A stretch of DNA of 64,000 nucleotides, taken from positions 17,360,001-17,424,000 of the forward strand of contig CM060732.1 in the NCBI GenBank assembly GCA_030704615.1. Direction: 5' to 3'. Positions 1 to 10,063 of this stretch are shown one piece after another. The number at the start of each line of letters is the position of its first letter. Positions within the stretch are counted from its first letter, which is position 1. Made by a program: the position numbers and the translations under genes. The notes beneath the pieces were generated by a model. The model worked only from the letters and a program-made list of their open reading frames with translations. It was not told the DNA's origin and did no database searches. Origin of the DNA: Takakia lepidozioides. Its lineage: Eukaryota; Streptophyta; Takakiopsida; Takakiales; Takakiaceae.

Positions 1-24
1 ATATGATGAAAATTCCCATTTCAG

Positions 25-3000
25 TATTGTTTGATGGAAATGTGGCACTGCAGGGTGACTGAGAATGCCTTCATTGCCACCAACTTGTCCCATATGCTCT
101 TCCGAGTGAAGGATGTCGGGAGGCAGGGGGTGGAAGAGTTTGCCAATTCCCTCAGTGCCGACCTCCTGCGCAAGTCGGAGGCAAAGGCAGACAGAACCTG
201 GTATAGGCTGAGCGTCGACGCCATGGTGGACTACATATTTCGGGTAAAGCTCCTGCAGTTTTGTTGAGCTAATTTGTCTCTCCTCCCCCAATAGAAGAAA
301 TTGTGTTGAGCAGGATCTCTAATCTTATGTGCTGCTTTTCGACAGACGAAAATACAGCAGGATTTGGCACATGCGCGGAGGTTCTACATGGAGTCAGAGG
401 AGAAGAATCCAACCCTCCCGGAACTCGAATCGTATGTCAAAGCTGCGGAGGTGAGGGCCCGCATAAAGTACAAGTCGCGGATGGTAAAGTACGTGGCCAT
501 AGCTGATCCCGCCCTTGGTGCCGACTTTCTGGTGGAGGTGGGAAAGCACTACTCTCGCGCTCTGAAGCCCACGATGACATTGGAGAAGCTCCATCGTCTA
601 GCCACATCCTGTGTGGATGCAACAGAAAAGGTGATACATTCTTAACCAAATTGTGGTGGCAACAACTCCTTTTTGTGGTGTTTGGCGCTTACGAATATGC
701 TGGGTGGTTGGACAGACCCGGTGGCTCCAAATCTGGAATGGTTCCCAAAGTACCAGGGACATGTGGAGCTTCCCCAAACCGGACAAACTCTCTGACCCCA
801 CATTCGACATGTGGATGAACCGCATGACATGGTGGTTTCAGGTACTTCCCCACGCTTCGTTTGGGGCTTGTACTCTAGTAGGGGGTTGATTCATTGTATT
901 TTTTGAGGAAAGCGATCTGATGGACAATCTCCACAGGTGACGACGAATGCGCAAGAGCAGCTGGACACACAAGCACATCAGTTCAAGATGGAGATATCTC
1001 CTGCAGCAGAGAGCCTGCGTGACTATGTGACGAGGTACTTTCTGCTCTACAAAACCAACCTATTCTTTCGGGAGATAGCAGATGCTCGCCGGAGCCACGA
1101 GTTCACCGACCAGCCGAACGCGGACAAAGCAGCAATGCGCCTTCTGTACAGGTACATACGCGCTGCCTTTCTTTCAAGTCCTGGCATTTCAGGATGTTAG
1201 AGGCCTAAGTGGTGTTAGGGAAAATGGCGCCGAATTTCCAGTCAGGGCTCCGAAAATGGCAAAGTCCCTAGACTGGCTGGCCCGGAACTGGAAATTCGGC
1301 GCCATTTTCCAGTTCCAGGCCCTATTGCCGTTCAGGGACTTAGCCATTTTCGGGCTAAGTCCCTAGTGTGGCTGGCCCGGAACTGGAAATTCGGCGCCGT
1401 TTTCCAGTTCTAGGCCCTATTGCCGTCCAGGGACTTAGCCATTTTCGGGCTAAGTCCCTAGACTGGCTGGCCATGAAGTGGAAATTCGGCGCCATATTCC
1501 AGTTCCAGGCCCTATTGCCGTCCAGGGACTTAGCCATTTTCGGTCTAAGTCCCTAGGGTGGCTGGCCCGGAACTGGAAATTCGGCGCCGTATTCCAGTTC
1601 TAGGCCCTATTGCCGTCCAGGGACTTAGCCATTTTCCGGCTAAGTCCCTAGACTGGCTGGCCCTGAAGTGGAAATTCGGCGCCATATTCCAGTTCCAGGC
1701 CCTATTGCCGTCCAGGGACTTAGCCATTTTAGGTCTAAGTCCCTAGGGTGGCTGGCCCGGAACTGGAAATTCGGCGCCGTATTCCAGTTCTAGGCCCTAT
1801 TGCCGTCCAGGGACTTAGCCATTTTCGGGCCAAGTCCCTAGACTGGCTGGCCCTGAAGTGGAAATTCGGCGCCATATTCCAGTTCCAGGCCCTATTGCCG
1901 TCCAGGGACTTAGCCATTTTCGGTCTAAGTCCCTAGGGTGGCTGGCCCGGAACTGGAAATTCGGCGCCGTATTCCAGTTCTAGGCCCTATTGCCGTCCAG
2001 GGACTTAGCCATTTTTTGTGTAAGTCCCTAGGGTGGCTGGCCCGGAAGTGGAAATTCGGCGCCGTTTTCCAGTTCCAGGCCGTATTGTCGTCCAGGGACT
2101 TAGCCATTTTCGGGCTAAGTCCCTACACTGGGTGGCCCTGAAGTGGAAATTCGGCGCCATATTCCAGTTGTAGGCCCTATTGCCGTTCAGGGAGTTAGCC
2201 ATTTTCGGACCTCATTGGGTTTTTCATGAATGCAGGTACTGTAAGTTCTCGCTTTTGGAGAAAGGTCATCTGTCTTTCGAGCCACCATTCTTCCTGGCAT
2301 GGAGGAACCCTGGGGCTGACTCCATGTACACTGACGATATTGTGAAGGAGTGGCATCTGGAACATTTGCGTGATTGCCCTTGGTATGTGGACCTTCCGCC
2401 CGGCTCGCTCGACCCATCCGAGTTTCAATTGAAGCTGGATGCTGAATTCCGACGAAACCGGGCTCCGCTGCCTCCGTTGGGTGCAAAAGAGGCAAAAGCG
2501 CTTGCGAACTCCAGGAAAGCGGCAGAGCTTGCTCAGGCAGGAATTCAAGAGAAATTGCATGAGAAGAGTAAAGGTCAAAGGAAAAGGACAAGGAAACAGG
2601 TGACTGCAGTAACACCCAAAAAGAAGAAAACCATCGGGGCATCGGAGGAGGCGCAGGAGGGGACCCAAGAGAGTGACTCCGACGCCGATTTTGTTCAAGG
2701 TCCTGCGACTGCTGTTGCTCCTACCCAGTCACCGGTCGTCCGGGTTCCCAAGTCAGTTCGGAGTGGGACTGGCTCTGCCAAGAAGTTGGCATTTGAGGGC
2801 GAGCCTACACGGCGGTATTCGGCGGTGACGTTTACGCACAGGCCAAAGCTAGAACCTCCAACCATCATCCAATGCGTCAATGAGAGCTTCCTTGACGCTC
2901 TCGCTGCCAGGGCGAAGAAGGTGGCACACAACAAGTCTCTGGCGGAGCAGAAGGGAAAAGCCAAGAAGAGGGCTGCTGGTACAGAGCCTAAAGACACCCC

Positions 3001-4585
3001 TGGTTTTGAAGCCATGATGGAATTCTTCACGGCTGTGAGCACGAATTGCAAGAGCACTCGGGGGGGGTTGAGGTGGAGAGAGCTTGCGACATGATTCTCC
3101 TCGACATTCCAGATGGGGAGCTGCTGGAGGGCCTGGATGGTGTGCCCACCTGGAACAGGTTTACTGAGGACTACTGGAAAGCCGGGTTTGGGCTGGCGGG
3201 GATGCTTCTGGATGACGGTGGATGTGTGGTTGTCCTTGCCACGAGAGGGAAGACCACAGAGAATGCGGTGGCAAGGTGGACACCGAAAAGTGTCACCCCG
3301 GTCCTCCTCAGAAAATGGTTCTACATCAGTACGCAGGGGTTGCGAACAGAGGGCCAAAGTGTAAGTTATCAATCTATTGCATTCACTTCATATTGTGGTG
3401 TATGTTAAGTAGACCCTGGAATTGATCCCTTCTTTGTTGGATGTGCAAACATTGGTGTTTGAGGCATATTGCTTTGTGAAGAGAGGGTCTACGTTCAAAT
3501 TCCGCAACGACGGTCGTCTTGTTGATGCCGCTGTGGACCCTGTAACCTACGATGTCCTCTACAACTATGTGCCCCACTCTAGTATGCCGAAGGACACAAA
3601 GACAGGCAAACCGTGGCGGTACAGCCGGACCCGAAGCCCTGCTTTCATCCAAACCCTCATGGAGACGTGCTCGGATGTCCAAGGGCGGATTCTGGACTTC
3701 ACATGCGGCACGGGTAAGCCTTCACGTGCTCAGTTTGTCCCCTGGCCCCATTGCAATTGCATGCCGCAAGCTATTAACCGCCCGCTTTGTTCCTCAGGTG
3801 CTTCAATGTGGGCAGGGACGTTGTCCGACAGGCATGTGTTCGCCTTCGAGCCAGATACTGCCCTCCACAACTCGGAACTTGCAGCGGCTGAACGTCTGCC
3901 GAAAGAGGAAGAGGCATCCTCGGAGGATGAGGAAAAATCCGAGAAGGAGCAGGGGGAGGAAGTTGGGATCGAGGCCGAGGAGCCCCCGGTTTACGAGTGA
4001 GTGGTGGCATTGTAAGTTGCCTCCAGATTTTGTGAGGCACCTCCCTCCGCTCTCTTATTTCATTGAAAACCCTTTCTGGTTGTGCTGGTATTGACATTCT
4101 TCAAGTGGATTTGTTCTTACTGTAGGATGCCAAGTACTGCCGGAGGGACGTCTACACCGGAGTTCATGGGCAGGAGGAACGTGCCTTTTTTTGCCAGGGG
4201 AGATTTCATGCCTAGTCCAGAAAGGGAGTACATCCTGCCTACTTATGCTGCCCGGCTTGCTTCGGTGTCCATTAGGAGGTGTTCCGAACGTAGTCGTGTA
4301 CAGCAGATTTTAGACGAGGCAAGCCTCAAGAAAATGAAGATGAGGGAGGAGGCAGCAGCTATTAGAGCCCGTCGGGCTCGTAGATTTGTGTTGGATTCTG
4401 CTGAGGAAAGTGGGGGAGAAGACGCAGAAGATTCCCAGGAGGTGAGGTGGACAGTCCCCCAAGGAGAGGACGGGATTTTTGAGAGGCATAGTGGAACTGA
4501 TGCATCACAGAGCTCGGAGGATGAGGGGGATGAGGGGGATGAGGAAGAAGGTGGGGCAAGTTCCTCGGAGGGTGTAGGAGAGTAG
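25..4585 (+). pseudogene. Methyltransferase-like gene, copy 1 (permuted beta-class N4C/N6A MTase fold), probably decayed
   Basis: Exon model from GT/AG junctions: 25-243, 346-630, 716-841, 937-1151, 2236-3360, 3449-3713, 3798-3996 and 4126-4585. All phases agree, giving about 960 codons, and the 5' end is off the window. The N-terminal exons are helical and unrecognised; a Lys-rich linker follows at about 2480-2700. The C-terminal half reads as a DNA methyltransferase of permuted (beta) order. A motif IV-like LLDIPDG (3097-3117) is followed by a W-N-R-F...Y-W segment, and then motif I LDFTCGTG (3692-3713 joined to 3798) with A..(9)..R.VFAFEPD, like the FxGxG...GxE block of PF01555-type enzymes. 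DIPDG replaces the usual DPPY/SPPY. An acidic tail ends at 4585. Two lesions are visible: an 8-G run at 3060-3067 puts the frame one base out, and the acceptor before 3449 reads GCAA rather than GCAG. The fold assignment is inference from motifs; activity is unproven. Confidence 0.6.
1205..2212. repeat. Intronic 95-bp tandem satellite with hairpins (190-bp higher-order unit)
   Basis: About ten tandem copies of a 95-bp unit fill the intron 1152-2235 of the methyltransferase-like gene. Alternate units are more alike, giving a 190-bp period. Each unit contains two inverted repeats: AGGGACTTAGCC / GGCTAAGTCCCT around a short loop, and GGAACTGGAA / TTCCAGTTCC around an AATTCGGCGCC core. The first partial unit (about 1217-1265) is in inverted orientation. 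The array keeps short open frames on both strands, but these are by-products of the repeat and not genes. Confidence 0.92.
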
Positions 4586-4648
4586 TGCCCATTCCGGCTA
4601 TGACAGTTAGAACACACTTGTATAGACGTGGCTTGCCACAAAATTTGC

Positions 4649-4654
4649 AATAAA
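4649..4654 (+). promoter_or_regulatory. Putative polyadenylation signal AATAAA
   Basis: A canonical AATAAA lies 64 bases after the stop codon of methyltransferase-like copy 1. This is a typical plant 3'UTR distance and supports 4585 as the true end of that gene. Confidence 0.4.
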
Positions 4655-4763
4655 ATGTTGCATTTTAAGTCCACTGGTGCCACATTCCAACTTCACATGA
4701 CCCTATTTCCGTGCCTCCTAACCCTATTTCCGTGGACTCACAATGGTCTGCTCATGCTTTTTT

Positions 4764-4812
4764 TTTTTCCGCTCATGCTCATGCCGCTCATGCTCATGCC
4801 GCTCATGAAATA
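4764..4812. repeat. Short tandem repeat, GCTCATGCTCATGCC-like units
   Basis: Three or so tandem copies of an 18-bp CCGCTCATGCTCATG-type unit follow a T homopolymer. They sit at the junction between the 3' flank of the methyltransferase-like gene and the Ret-B gag fragment. No function is evident. Confidence 0.7.
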
Positions 4813-4815
4813 GCA

Positions 4816-5407
4816 GCCCCCACCACATGGAAGCTTTGCTAATTGGAATGCATTGAGAGCTACTTTTGTAACACAATTTCGGCCATTGAGATTTGTGGAT
4901 CGGCTGAGAGAGCAGTTGACTAAAATTCAAATGACCCCGGATAAATCTGTTGATTCGTATGTTGGGAGATTGGAAGACATACTCTGGAGATGGAATAACC
5001 ATGCCATCCCTGACCATATGCAGATGGGATTATTCATCGAGGGATTGAGGCCCACAGAATTGATTAGATTTGTGAAGGAGTCTGTGCCAACAGATCTTCA
5101 GACATCGATTAATCGGGCTAAATTATGGGAGACTGTGCATGTTACCTCACACTATCTGCTTGTAAGCCAACCCTATATGATTACTAGCTCGTGGGATCCA
5201 GTAACAGTTGCGCCTTTGGCAAGTGCTTATCCCCCAGCTACGTACCAGCCTGAAGCGGTAGGCATCTATGCTCCAGTTTCGGTGCAGGGGAGAGCGCCCA
5301 AAACTTTAGCTTTACCAGCCCTAGGGTTGCAGGAAGATGCAATTATGGCATTGGCCAAGAAGTTTGGAGAATTGGAGGTGAAAATGGCCGAGAAGAGAGA
5401 AGGCTGA
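4816..5407 (+). pseudogene. gag: Ret-B gag (capsid-like) fragment, Ty3/Gypsy
   Basis: An open frame from about 4853 to 5407 (184 codons) encodes a Retrotrans_gag-type capsid segment: W-N-x-L...F...F.P followed by Q...S-V-D-S-Y-V-G-R-L and a G-L-R-P-T-E-L motif. It ends before any zinc knuckle. The knuckles of what is probably the same element lie at 23.6 kb, beyond the nested Ret-A insertion, and pol lies at 29.7-32.4 kb. There is no LTR or PBS at the 5' side, so this end is truncated. Family assignment is firm at the level of Gypsy gag; joining the pieces into one element is inference. Confidence 0.7.
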
Positions 5408-5460
5408 CCCAAATCCAAGGCAACCTACGGTGGCTCAGTGATGACCAGATCATGAGTCCT

Positions 5461-5996
5461 TAAAAAGTACACAATATTTTTTTTTAAAGTTAAAAAACTG
5501 AAAATGCAATGCATTGACTAAGAAAGTAGATGGATGTATAAGGCAAATTCATTTTAATAAAAGAATTGTGATTAGATTAAGTTGTCGAAATTATAAATTC
5601 AACCTTAAAGTCAACCATAAACCATAAACCCTAAACCTCTAATTACATGAAAAAGTCCATATCTTTCTTGGCGGTCCTGGGTAATAGGCAAAGGTACCTT
5701 TTTAATGAAGGGAGTTTCTTTAATTCATTCATTTTCCTCTTCTAGGACAATCTGAAAATTCACTGCTTTTTAGGGTACTTAGAAGTACATGAAATTTATA
5801 TAATTGAATATTAATATATTAGACTTGTCATTTTAGATTCTTTAAGAAAAGTGCCCCCTTATAGTGAGTCCCATTTTTCATGTTGATTTGTAATTGGAAA
5901 GAAAAAAGTCCGTAACGATAAAATTTGTGTACTGTTACAATTTTTTATGGACTTTTTCAATAGTCCAATACTTCTAGATATTTATTAATTGATTGG
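5461..5996. other. AT-rich non-coding stretch between Ret-B gag and Ret-A
   Basis: About 535 bases of AT-rich sequence with homopolymers and no supportable gene. It includes a lone ACCATAAACCATAAACCCTAAACC stretch, which is too short to be a telomeric tract. It ends in the ATTGG target duplication of Ret-A at 5992-5996. Confidence 0.6.
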
Positions 5997-7005
5997 TGTC
6001 GAGCGGCTTTTACTCACCCATCCCTTCGCTATCCGAGGTGGGAACTCCAAGATAGAAGAGTTGGAAATCTCTAAGCACTTAGCCCGCTCAGAACAATCAG
6101 TCATGACCTACAGCTAGTGTATCATGGGGGTGCTTTCTATTTGTATTCCTTCCCGCATTCAAGTTAGCAAGTTACCTTACTGTCTATAATTAAGTATCAG
6201 ATTGCTTTAGCAATCTACCAGGTTCCATCCACTCATCCATTCATTCCACAGCTTCACTCAGGTCTCTCTACACAGTGTGAGTGTATCAAATATGTATTAG
6301 ATTATTGTCTATTAAGTATCAGGCCGTAGCCATGATGTCTCTAATCTGCTCTACAGTACATCTCTACAGCTTGCATGAATCAAACATCATCAGATCGTCT
6401 CTCCTCCTTCACCATGCTCTCCATCCTTGCGTTCAAGTTCGTGCTCTCTTCCCCCGATGACCAAGTCGTGATCCAAGAAGTGTCCCTCCCTGTTGCTACT
6501 CTGCCTATTCTACCTGCAAGCTGTTCTAACCGCCTAACTAACTAACTGTCATTCAAGACAGAATGCACGTTCCCTCTGCAGATGTCGTTCCCACACAGTC
6601 GTTCCCTGCCAATAATAACCGTTCCCTGTGAATGTTGTGACGGGCTGTGCCAAACTGTGTCGGGCTGTGACTGTGTCGAGCTGTGACTGGCTGTGTCAGG
6701 CTGTGACTGTGTCAGCTGTGATCGGCTGTGGTTGATTGTGTCGGGCTGTGATAAACTGTGATAGGCTGTGTAAGGCTGTGTCAGGCTGTGACAAGCTGTA
6801 TAAGGCTCTCTCAGATTGTGACAAGCTGTGTCTAACTGTGTAAGGCTGTGACTAACTGTGTAAGCCTGTCTACCACCCCTAAGGCATGTGTATGTCATCC
6901 ATAAGGCCTCTGTTGGTCTAAGTCTACCATCCGTAAGTTTGCGCAAAATTAAGGGTACCCCACAGAACCCGTAAAACTGTCCAAGTCCCAGACAGCCCTC
7001 TAACA
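5997..7005 (-). repeat. 3' LTR of Ret-A
   Basis: A 1009-bp LTR; on the minus strand it begins TGTTAGAGGGCTGTCTGGG and ends GCCGCTCGACA. It contains an imperfect minisatellite of GCTGTG-rich units at about 6640-6870 and shares its overall layout with the Ret-C LTRs at 33046 and 48112. A PPT-like purine tract (minus strand) lies at 7006-7020. Confidence 0.88.
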
Positions 7006-7028
7006 TTATCCCTCCCCCTCTCAAAAAG

Positions 7029-7042
7029 CCGTGTCCTCACGG
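7029..7042 (-). promoter_or_regulatory. Conserved hairpin between 3' ORF stop and PPT (Ret-A)
   Basis: CCGTG-AGGA-CACGG on the minus strand forms a perfect 5-bp stem with a 4-base loop. It starts immediately after the TAA stop (7046-7044) and just before the purine tract and LTR. The identical hairpin occurs in Ret-C at 48075-48088, although the coding sequence around it has diverged. Confidence 0.6.
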
Positions 7043-7043
7043 T

Positions 7044-7585
7044 TTACTGTTTAGGATCAGCAAACCTTTGTGAACGAGCACCCTTCTGCCGGTGAGAGTC
7101 CCGTGGAGGGCTCTGTGTGCGAGCCCAAGCCCTGTCGCTGGCTGGTGGAGATGACTATCCACCAAATGGAAATGACTGCCCTTCCTTTGGCTGATAAGGA
7201 GGTAACTTCTCAGGCATAGGAGATCCCCTCCTTTTCTTCTCTGCCATTTGTATTTCATAAACCTCAGCCAAGTCAAAAGGTGCCTCCATAGAACCAGTAG
7301 TATCAGAATCATCTTCCCCCCTGTGGCCTTTCGGTGCTCTGACCTTATGTGGCTTCTCAGGAAAGTGTAACCACTTCCTGGCTTCATGTCCCTTAGAAAA
7401 AATGTGGTCAAGACCCAAGTTTTCTTTGGCCAAGTTCTCCAAAGCAAAATTGAACCAAGAACGAAGTTGGGGATCCTTCTGCAGCATGATCCTCACATCA
7501 TACAGATATATATGGAATAGAACTGAAGGTAACACCCAATGACCTTCAGACTTGGAATAAGTCTGAAATCGCATCTGCATCTTTT
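7044..7585 (-). pseudogene. Ret-A extra 3' ORF, C-terminal fragment
   Basis: Minus-strand frame 7585-7044 encodes the end of the extra ORF that follows pol in this retroelement family. It aligns by eye with 47410-48073 of Ret-C: shared HWVLPSV, MYLYD/IYLYD, QKDxQxRSWF, EDSDTT and AEKKRRGSPMPE motifs, and a matching C-terminus (FADPKQ versus FANRNQ). One in-frame TAG at 7157-7155 interrupts it. The 5' part is cut at 7586, where a CACTA terminus begins. No enzymatic motif is visible. Confidence 0.7.
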
Positions 7586-7940
7586 CACTACAAGAGATGA
7601 GGGTTTTTAGGACTACGGCTTTGGCGGAGTCATAAAAACTGCACTAGGTACATGACTACAGAGCGCTGAAATGCATTACAGTTTTAGTTTTATGACTTTG
7701 TAGTAATGGATATCACTACATGACTCCGGAATTGGTCAAACATTGTTGACCATGATGACAGGGATGGTTTATATGACTAGTGTGATATGTTTGACTACAC
7801 GTGGACGACGTTTCATGGAATCTTATGACTCCATGACTGAAGATGGTTTCAGAGCTCTATTTATACGACTACATCACTACACGTGTCATTTTGAAGGCAC
7901 ATATAATGCAAATAAGGTTGCCCATTAGGTTTAAAAAAGT
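7586..7940. mobile_element. CACTA transposon terminus with subterminal repeats
   Basis: The sequence starts CACTACAAGAGATGAGGG exactly where the Ret-A 3' ORF breaks off. It then carries many scattered copies of a short TGACTAC/TGACTCC motif in both orientations within about 300 bases, the layout of a CACTA (En/Spm) terminal plus subterminal region. The Tnp2 gene fragments at 19-22 kb are the likely partner. The opposite terminal inverted repeat was not found. Confidence 0.6.
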
Positions 7941-8164
7941 TAAAAAATTTGTTAATAAGGTTGCTCATTAGTGTAATCATGAACAGAAAGGAGGGCTGGG
8001 ACTTGGCGTCTTTTTGTCTCCTGCGCCACACCACATAGCTGAGGGATGGAACGCGATGATAGCAGGATATGTAGGGGCGTGGGATGGAGGCGTTGAGCAA
8101 ATGATGCACGAAGGAGAAGAGGAGGAGGAGACGAGACGAGGAGAAGCGAGCTCGCCGTTGTTGG

Positions 8165-9060
8165 GAGAGTCAGCTTGGTCTTAGCAAGCGCGTTTCAATC
8201 TCTGACTATTTATCTACGCCGTAGTGGTTCGATCTGACCAATCCGACATTACCTGACTACAGACACAAGCAGCACACACAAGAGGTCATCGGTCAAATCC
8301 TCCATGGGTCAGGACAGGTCAAGGACAATGTGGTAGGGCACCTTCTTCTTCAACCTATTTCAGCCTGTGTTGCCCTCTCATCAGACTCGGCCGCAAGATG
8401 CATATTGAATTCTATAAGTTAGGTCGTTGGGTAGATCTGTGGTGGTTTGGAGTGACTTTGGCAAGTTACTGCCAGTGTGGCAGCAGGGAAGTATCCAAAA
8501 ACATATAATAGAGGTGAGGAGAAGCTTTGGGGTGAACGCTTTCCGACCCCAATGGTGGGACAATGGAGACAAAAAGGCGAATGCCTGTTGGACTACAGAG
8601 AGAAGCAGATGCATTTCAGATTGTGATAAGTAGGGTTGGGGTGTTTTGGGGAAGAACTCCACACCAGTATGGTTGGGGTGTTTGCTGGTAGAATTGTAGG
8701 CTGTCAGAGGCATGGATAGCTGAAGGAGCAGGGATAGAGTGTGGGTCCAGATTCATCCAAGAGGGCTGGATTTCAAGCTCCACATTACCTATGATTCCCT
8801 GTGGAAGGATAGGTACAAGAAACCTACATGGGTAGATGGTCAACTGGAAGCGGCATGCTGTACTATATGTCATTACTGTACTATATGTCATTCCAGAGAC
8901 TGTCATTGTTGGTCCATGTGTTTTACAACAATGCTATCAATATAAGACTCCTGGTTCGCATTGGAAGCTCAATCCCTGCAAGTTCATTGTGTGTGAAGCT
9001 CAAACTTGTGATTTGAAGGATCTTGTAGCCAAGTTCATTCAACCGGAAAGGAAAATTTCT
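8165..9060. repeat. Dispersed repeat, copy 1
   Basis: This stretch recurs at 27855-28110, 26500-26960 and 28680-29390. Shared blocks include GGAGAGTCAGCTT, CCTCATCAGACTCGGCC, a GATCTGTGGTGGTTTGGAGTG block, a CGACCCCAATGGTGGGAC block, and a block around ATTTCAAGCTCCA. It looks like one dispersed element of about 0.9 kb. The copies at 26-29 kb are interleaved with PPR remnants. No protein similarity was recognised. Confidence 0.65.
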
Positions 9061-9063
9061 TAA

Positions 9064-9377
9064 AGCTCCCAAATTTGATGTGGGCAAGCTTATGGAGGTA
9101 AGACTTAGCTTCCCTCCTCTAATGTAAGTGTTGGATAAGTTTCATTTAGTGTCGACCTTCACTGCATATATTGGCTCTTTTCTTGGCTGGTTTCATATTT
9201 TCTTGGCTGGTATGCTGTTGGTTGGCTTCTTTCATTTCACGTGTGTAGTGGAAGGGGAGAAGTACTTTCCTAAGTTTTGCTGCAACAATGTCTTTTTCCA
9301 GCCTAGATGTTTTCGATGGATACAAATTGAAGTGCTTTGAATGTTGCTGCAATACTATAATAAAGTCAGGGATGCCT
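9064..9377. other. No supportable feature
   Basis: Short open frames exist on both strands, but none resembles a known protein or has convincing splice context. Confidence 0.5.
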
Positions 9378-9485
9378 CGGCGTGAGCCTGGTCACGTGAG
9401 CGCGTGAGCGCGACTGCGCTCACGCCACGTCACCTTGCGCAAATGCCACGTCACGGGGCTCAGTCCACGTCATCACACGTGGAGG
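9378..9485. repeat. GC-rich cluster of CACGTCA/CACGTGA motifs
   Basis: Within about 105 bases there are repeated CACGTCA, CACGTGA, GCGTGAGCGCG and ACACGTGG words, including palindromes. Such ACGT-core words are bZIP/bHLH sites in plants, but the cluster also looks like a decayed tandem repeat. No adjacent gene start is evident. Confidence 0.45.
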
Positions 9486-9579
9486 CCGAGTCACCACGCA
9501 CCCAGAAAGAAGTGGAGTGTATTCCCGCGGATTGGCACCCTTTACCGCGGAAACAAGCTGGACGACATAATAAAAGGCA

Positions 9580-9930
9580 TTGAATAAATGATGGATGAAT
9601 GTACAGTTGGATGATAAACAGATGGATGAGTTTGAAAAATCTATGTAGATGGATGAATGACGGATGGATAAGAGTAAAATGGATGAATGTATAATGGATG
9701 TTGAGCAATGACAAAAATTCATGACAGGAAGATGCATGACCAAATCTTTTGACGAATGCACAAAGTATATGAAATGAGTGTGGAAGGTTTGTGGGGTGGA
9801 TTAAAGAGTACAGAGGATGAATGTACAATGGATGTTGTACAAAGGAAGCTTTCATGAATGGAGCACGCATGAATACAGTGTAGATGAATGCACAATGGAT
9901 ATGAGAAGAGTCAGGAAGGTTTGTGAGATG
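9580..9930. repeat. Degenerate GGATGAATG minisatellite
   Basis: Many imperfect copies of GATGGATGAATG / AATGGATG-like words, with spacing that varies around 20-40 bases. The long minus-strand frames over this region are repeat artefacts. Confidence 0.75.
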
Positions 9931-10063
9931 GATTCATACATATAGCAATTTAAGCGAAAGTTGATTCTGTGATTATTATTTGTTCTAAAGGAACAACTAC
10001 GGTAGAGTAAGGGGATTCAACGTTTTCCAGATAATATGAAAATGAATATTAAAAGAATACAGT

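Noticed and set aside
1355-2202. Six or more ~60-codon ORFs on both strands with near-identical sequences
   Set aside because: They are frames through the 95-bp satellite and follow its 190-bp period; they are not genes.
2187-3372. Minus-strand ORFs of 151-225 codons over the methyltransferase-like exon
   Set aside because: They are the antisense of the spliced, homology-supported plus-strand exon and share nothing with copy 2.
5610-5640. Telomere-like ACCATAAACCATAAACCCTAAACC
   Set aside because: Only one true CCCTAAA; no array.
9420-9870. Minus-strand ORFs of 113 and 136 codons rich in His/Ile/Ser
   Set aside because: They are translations of the GGATGAATG minisatellite.
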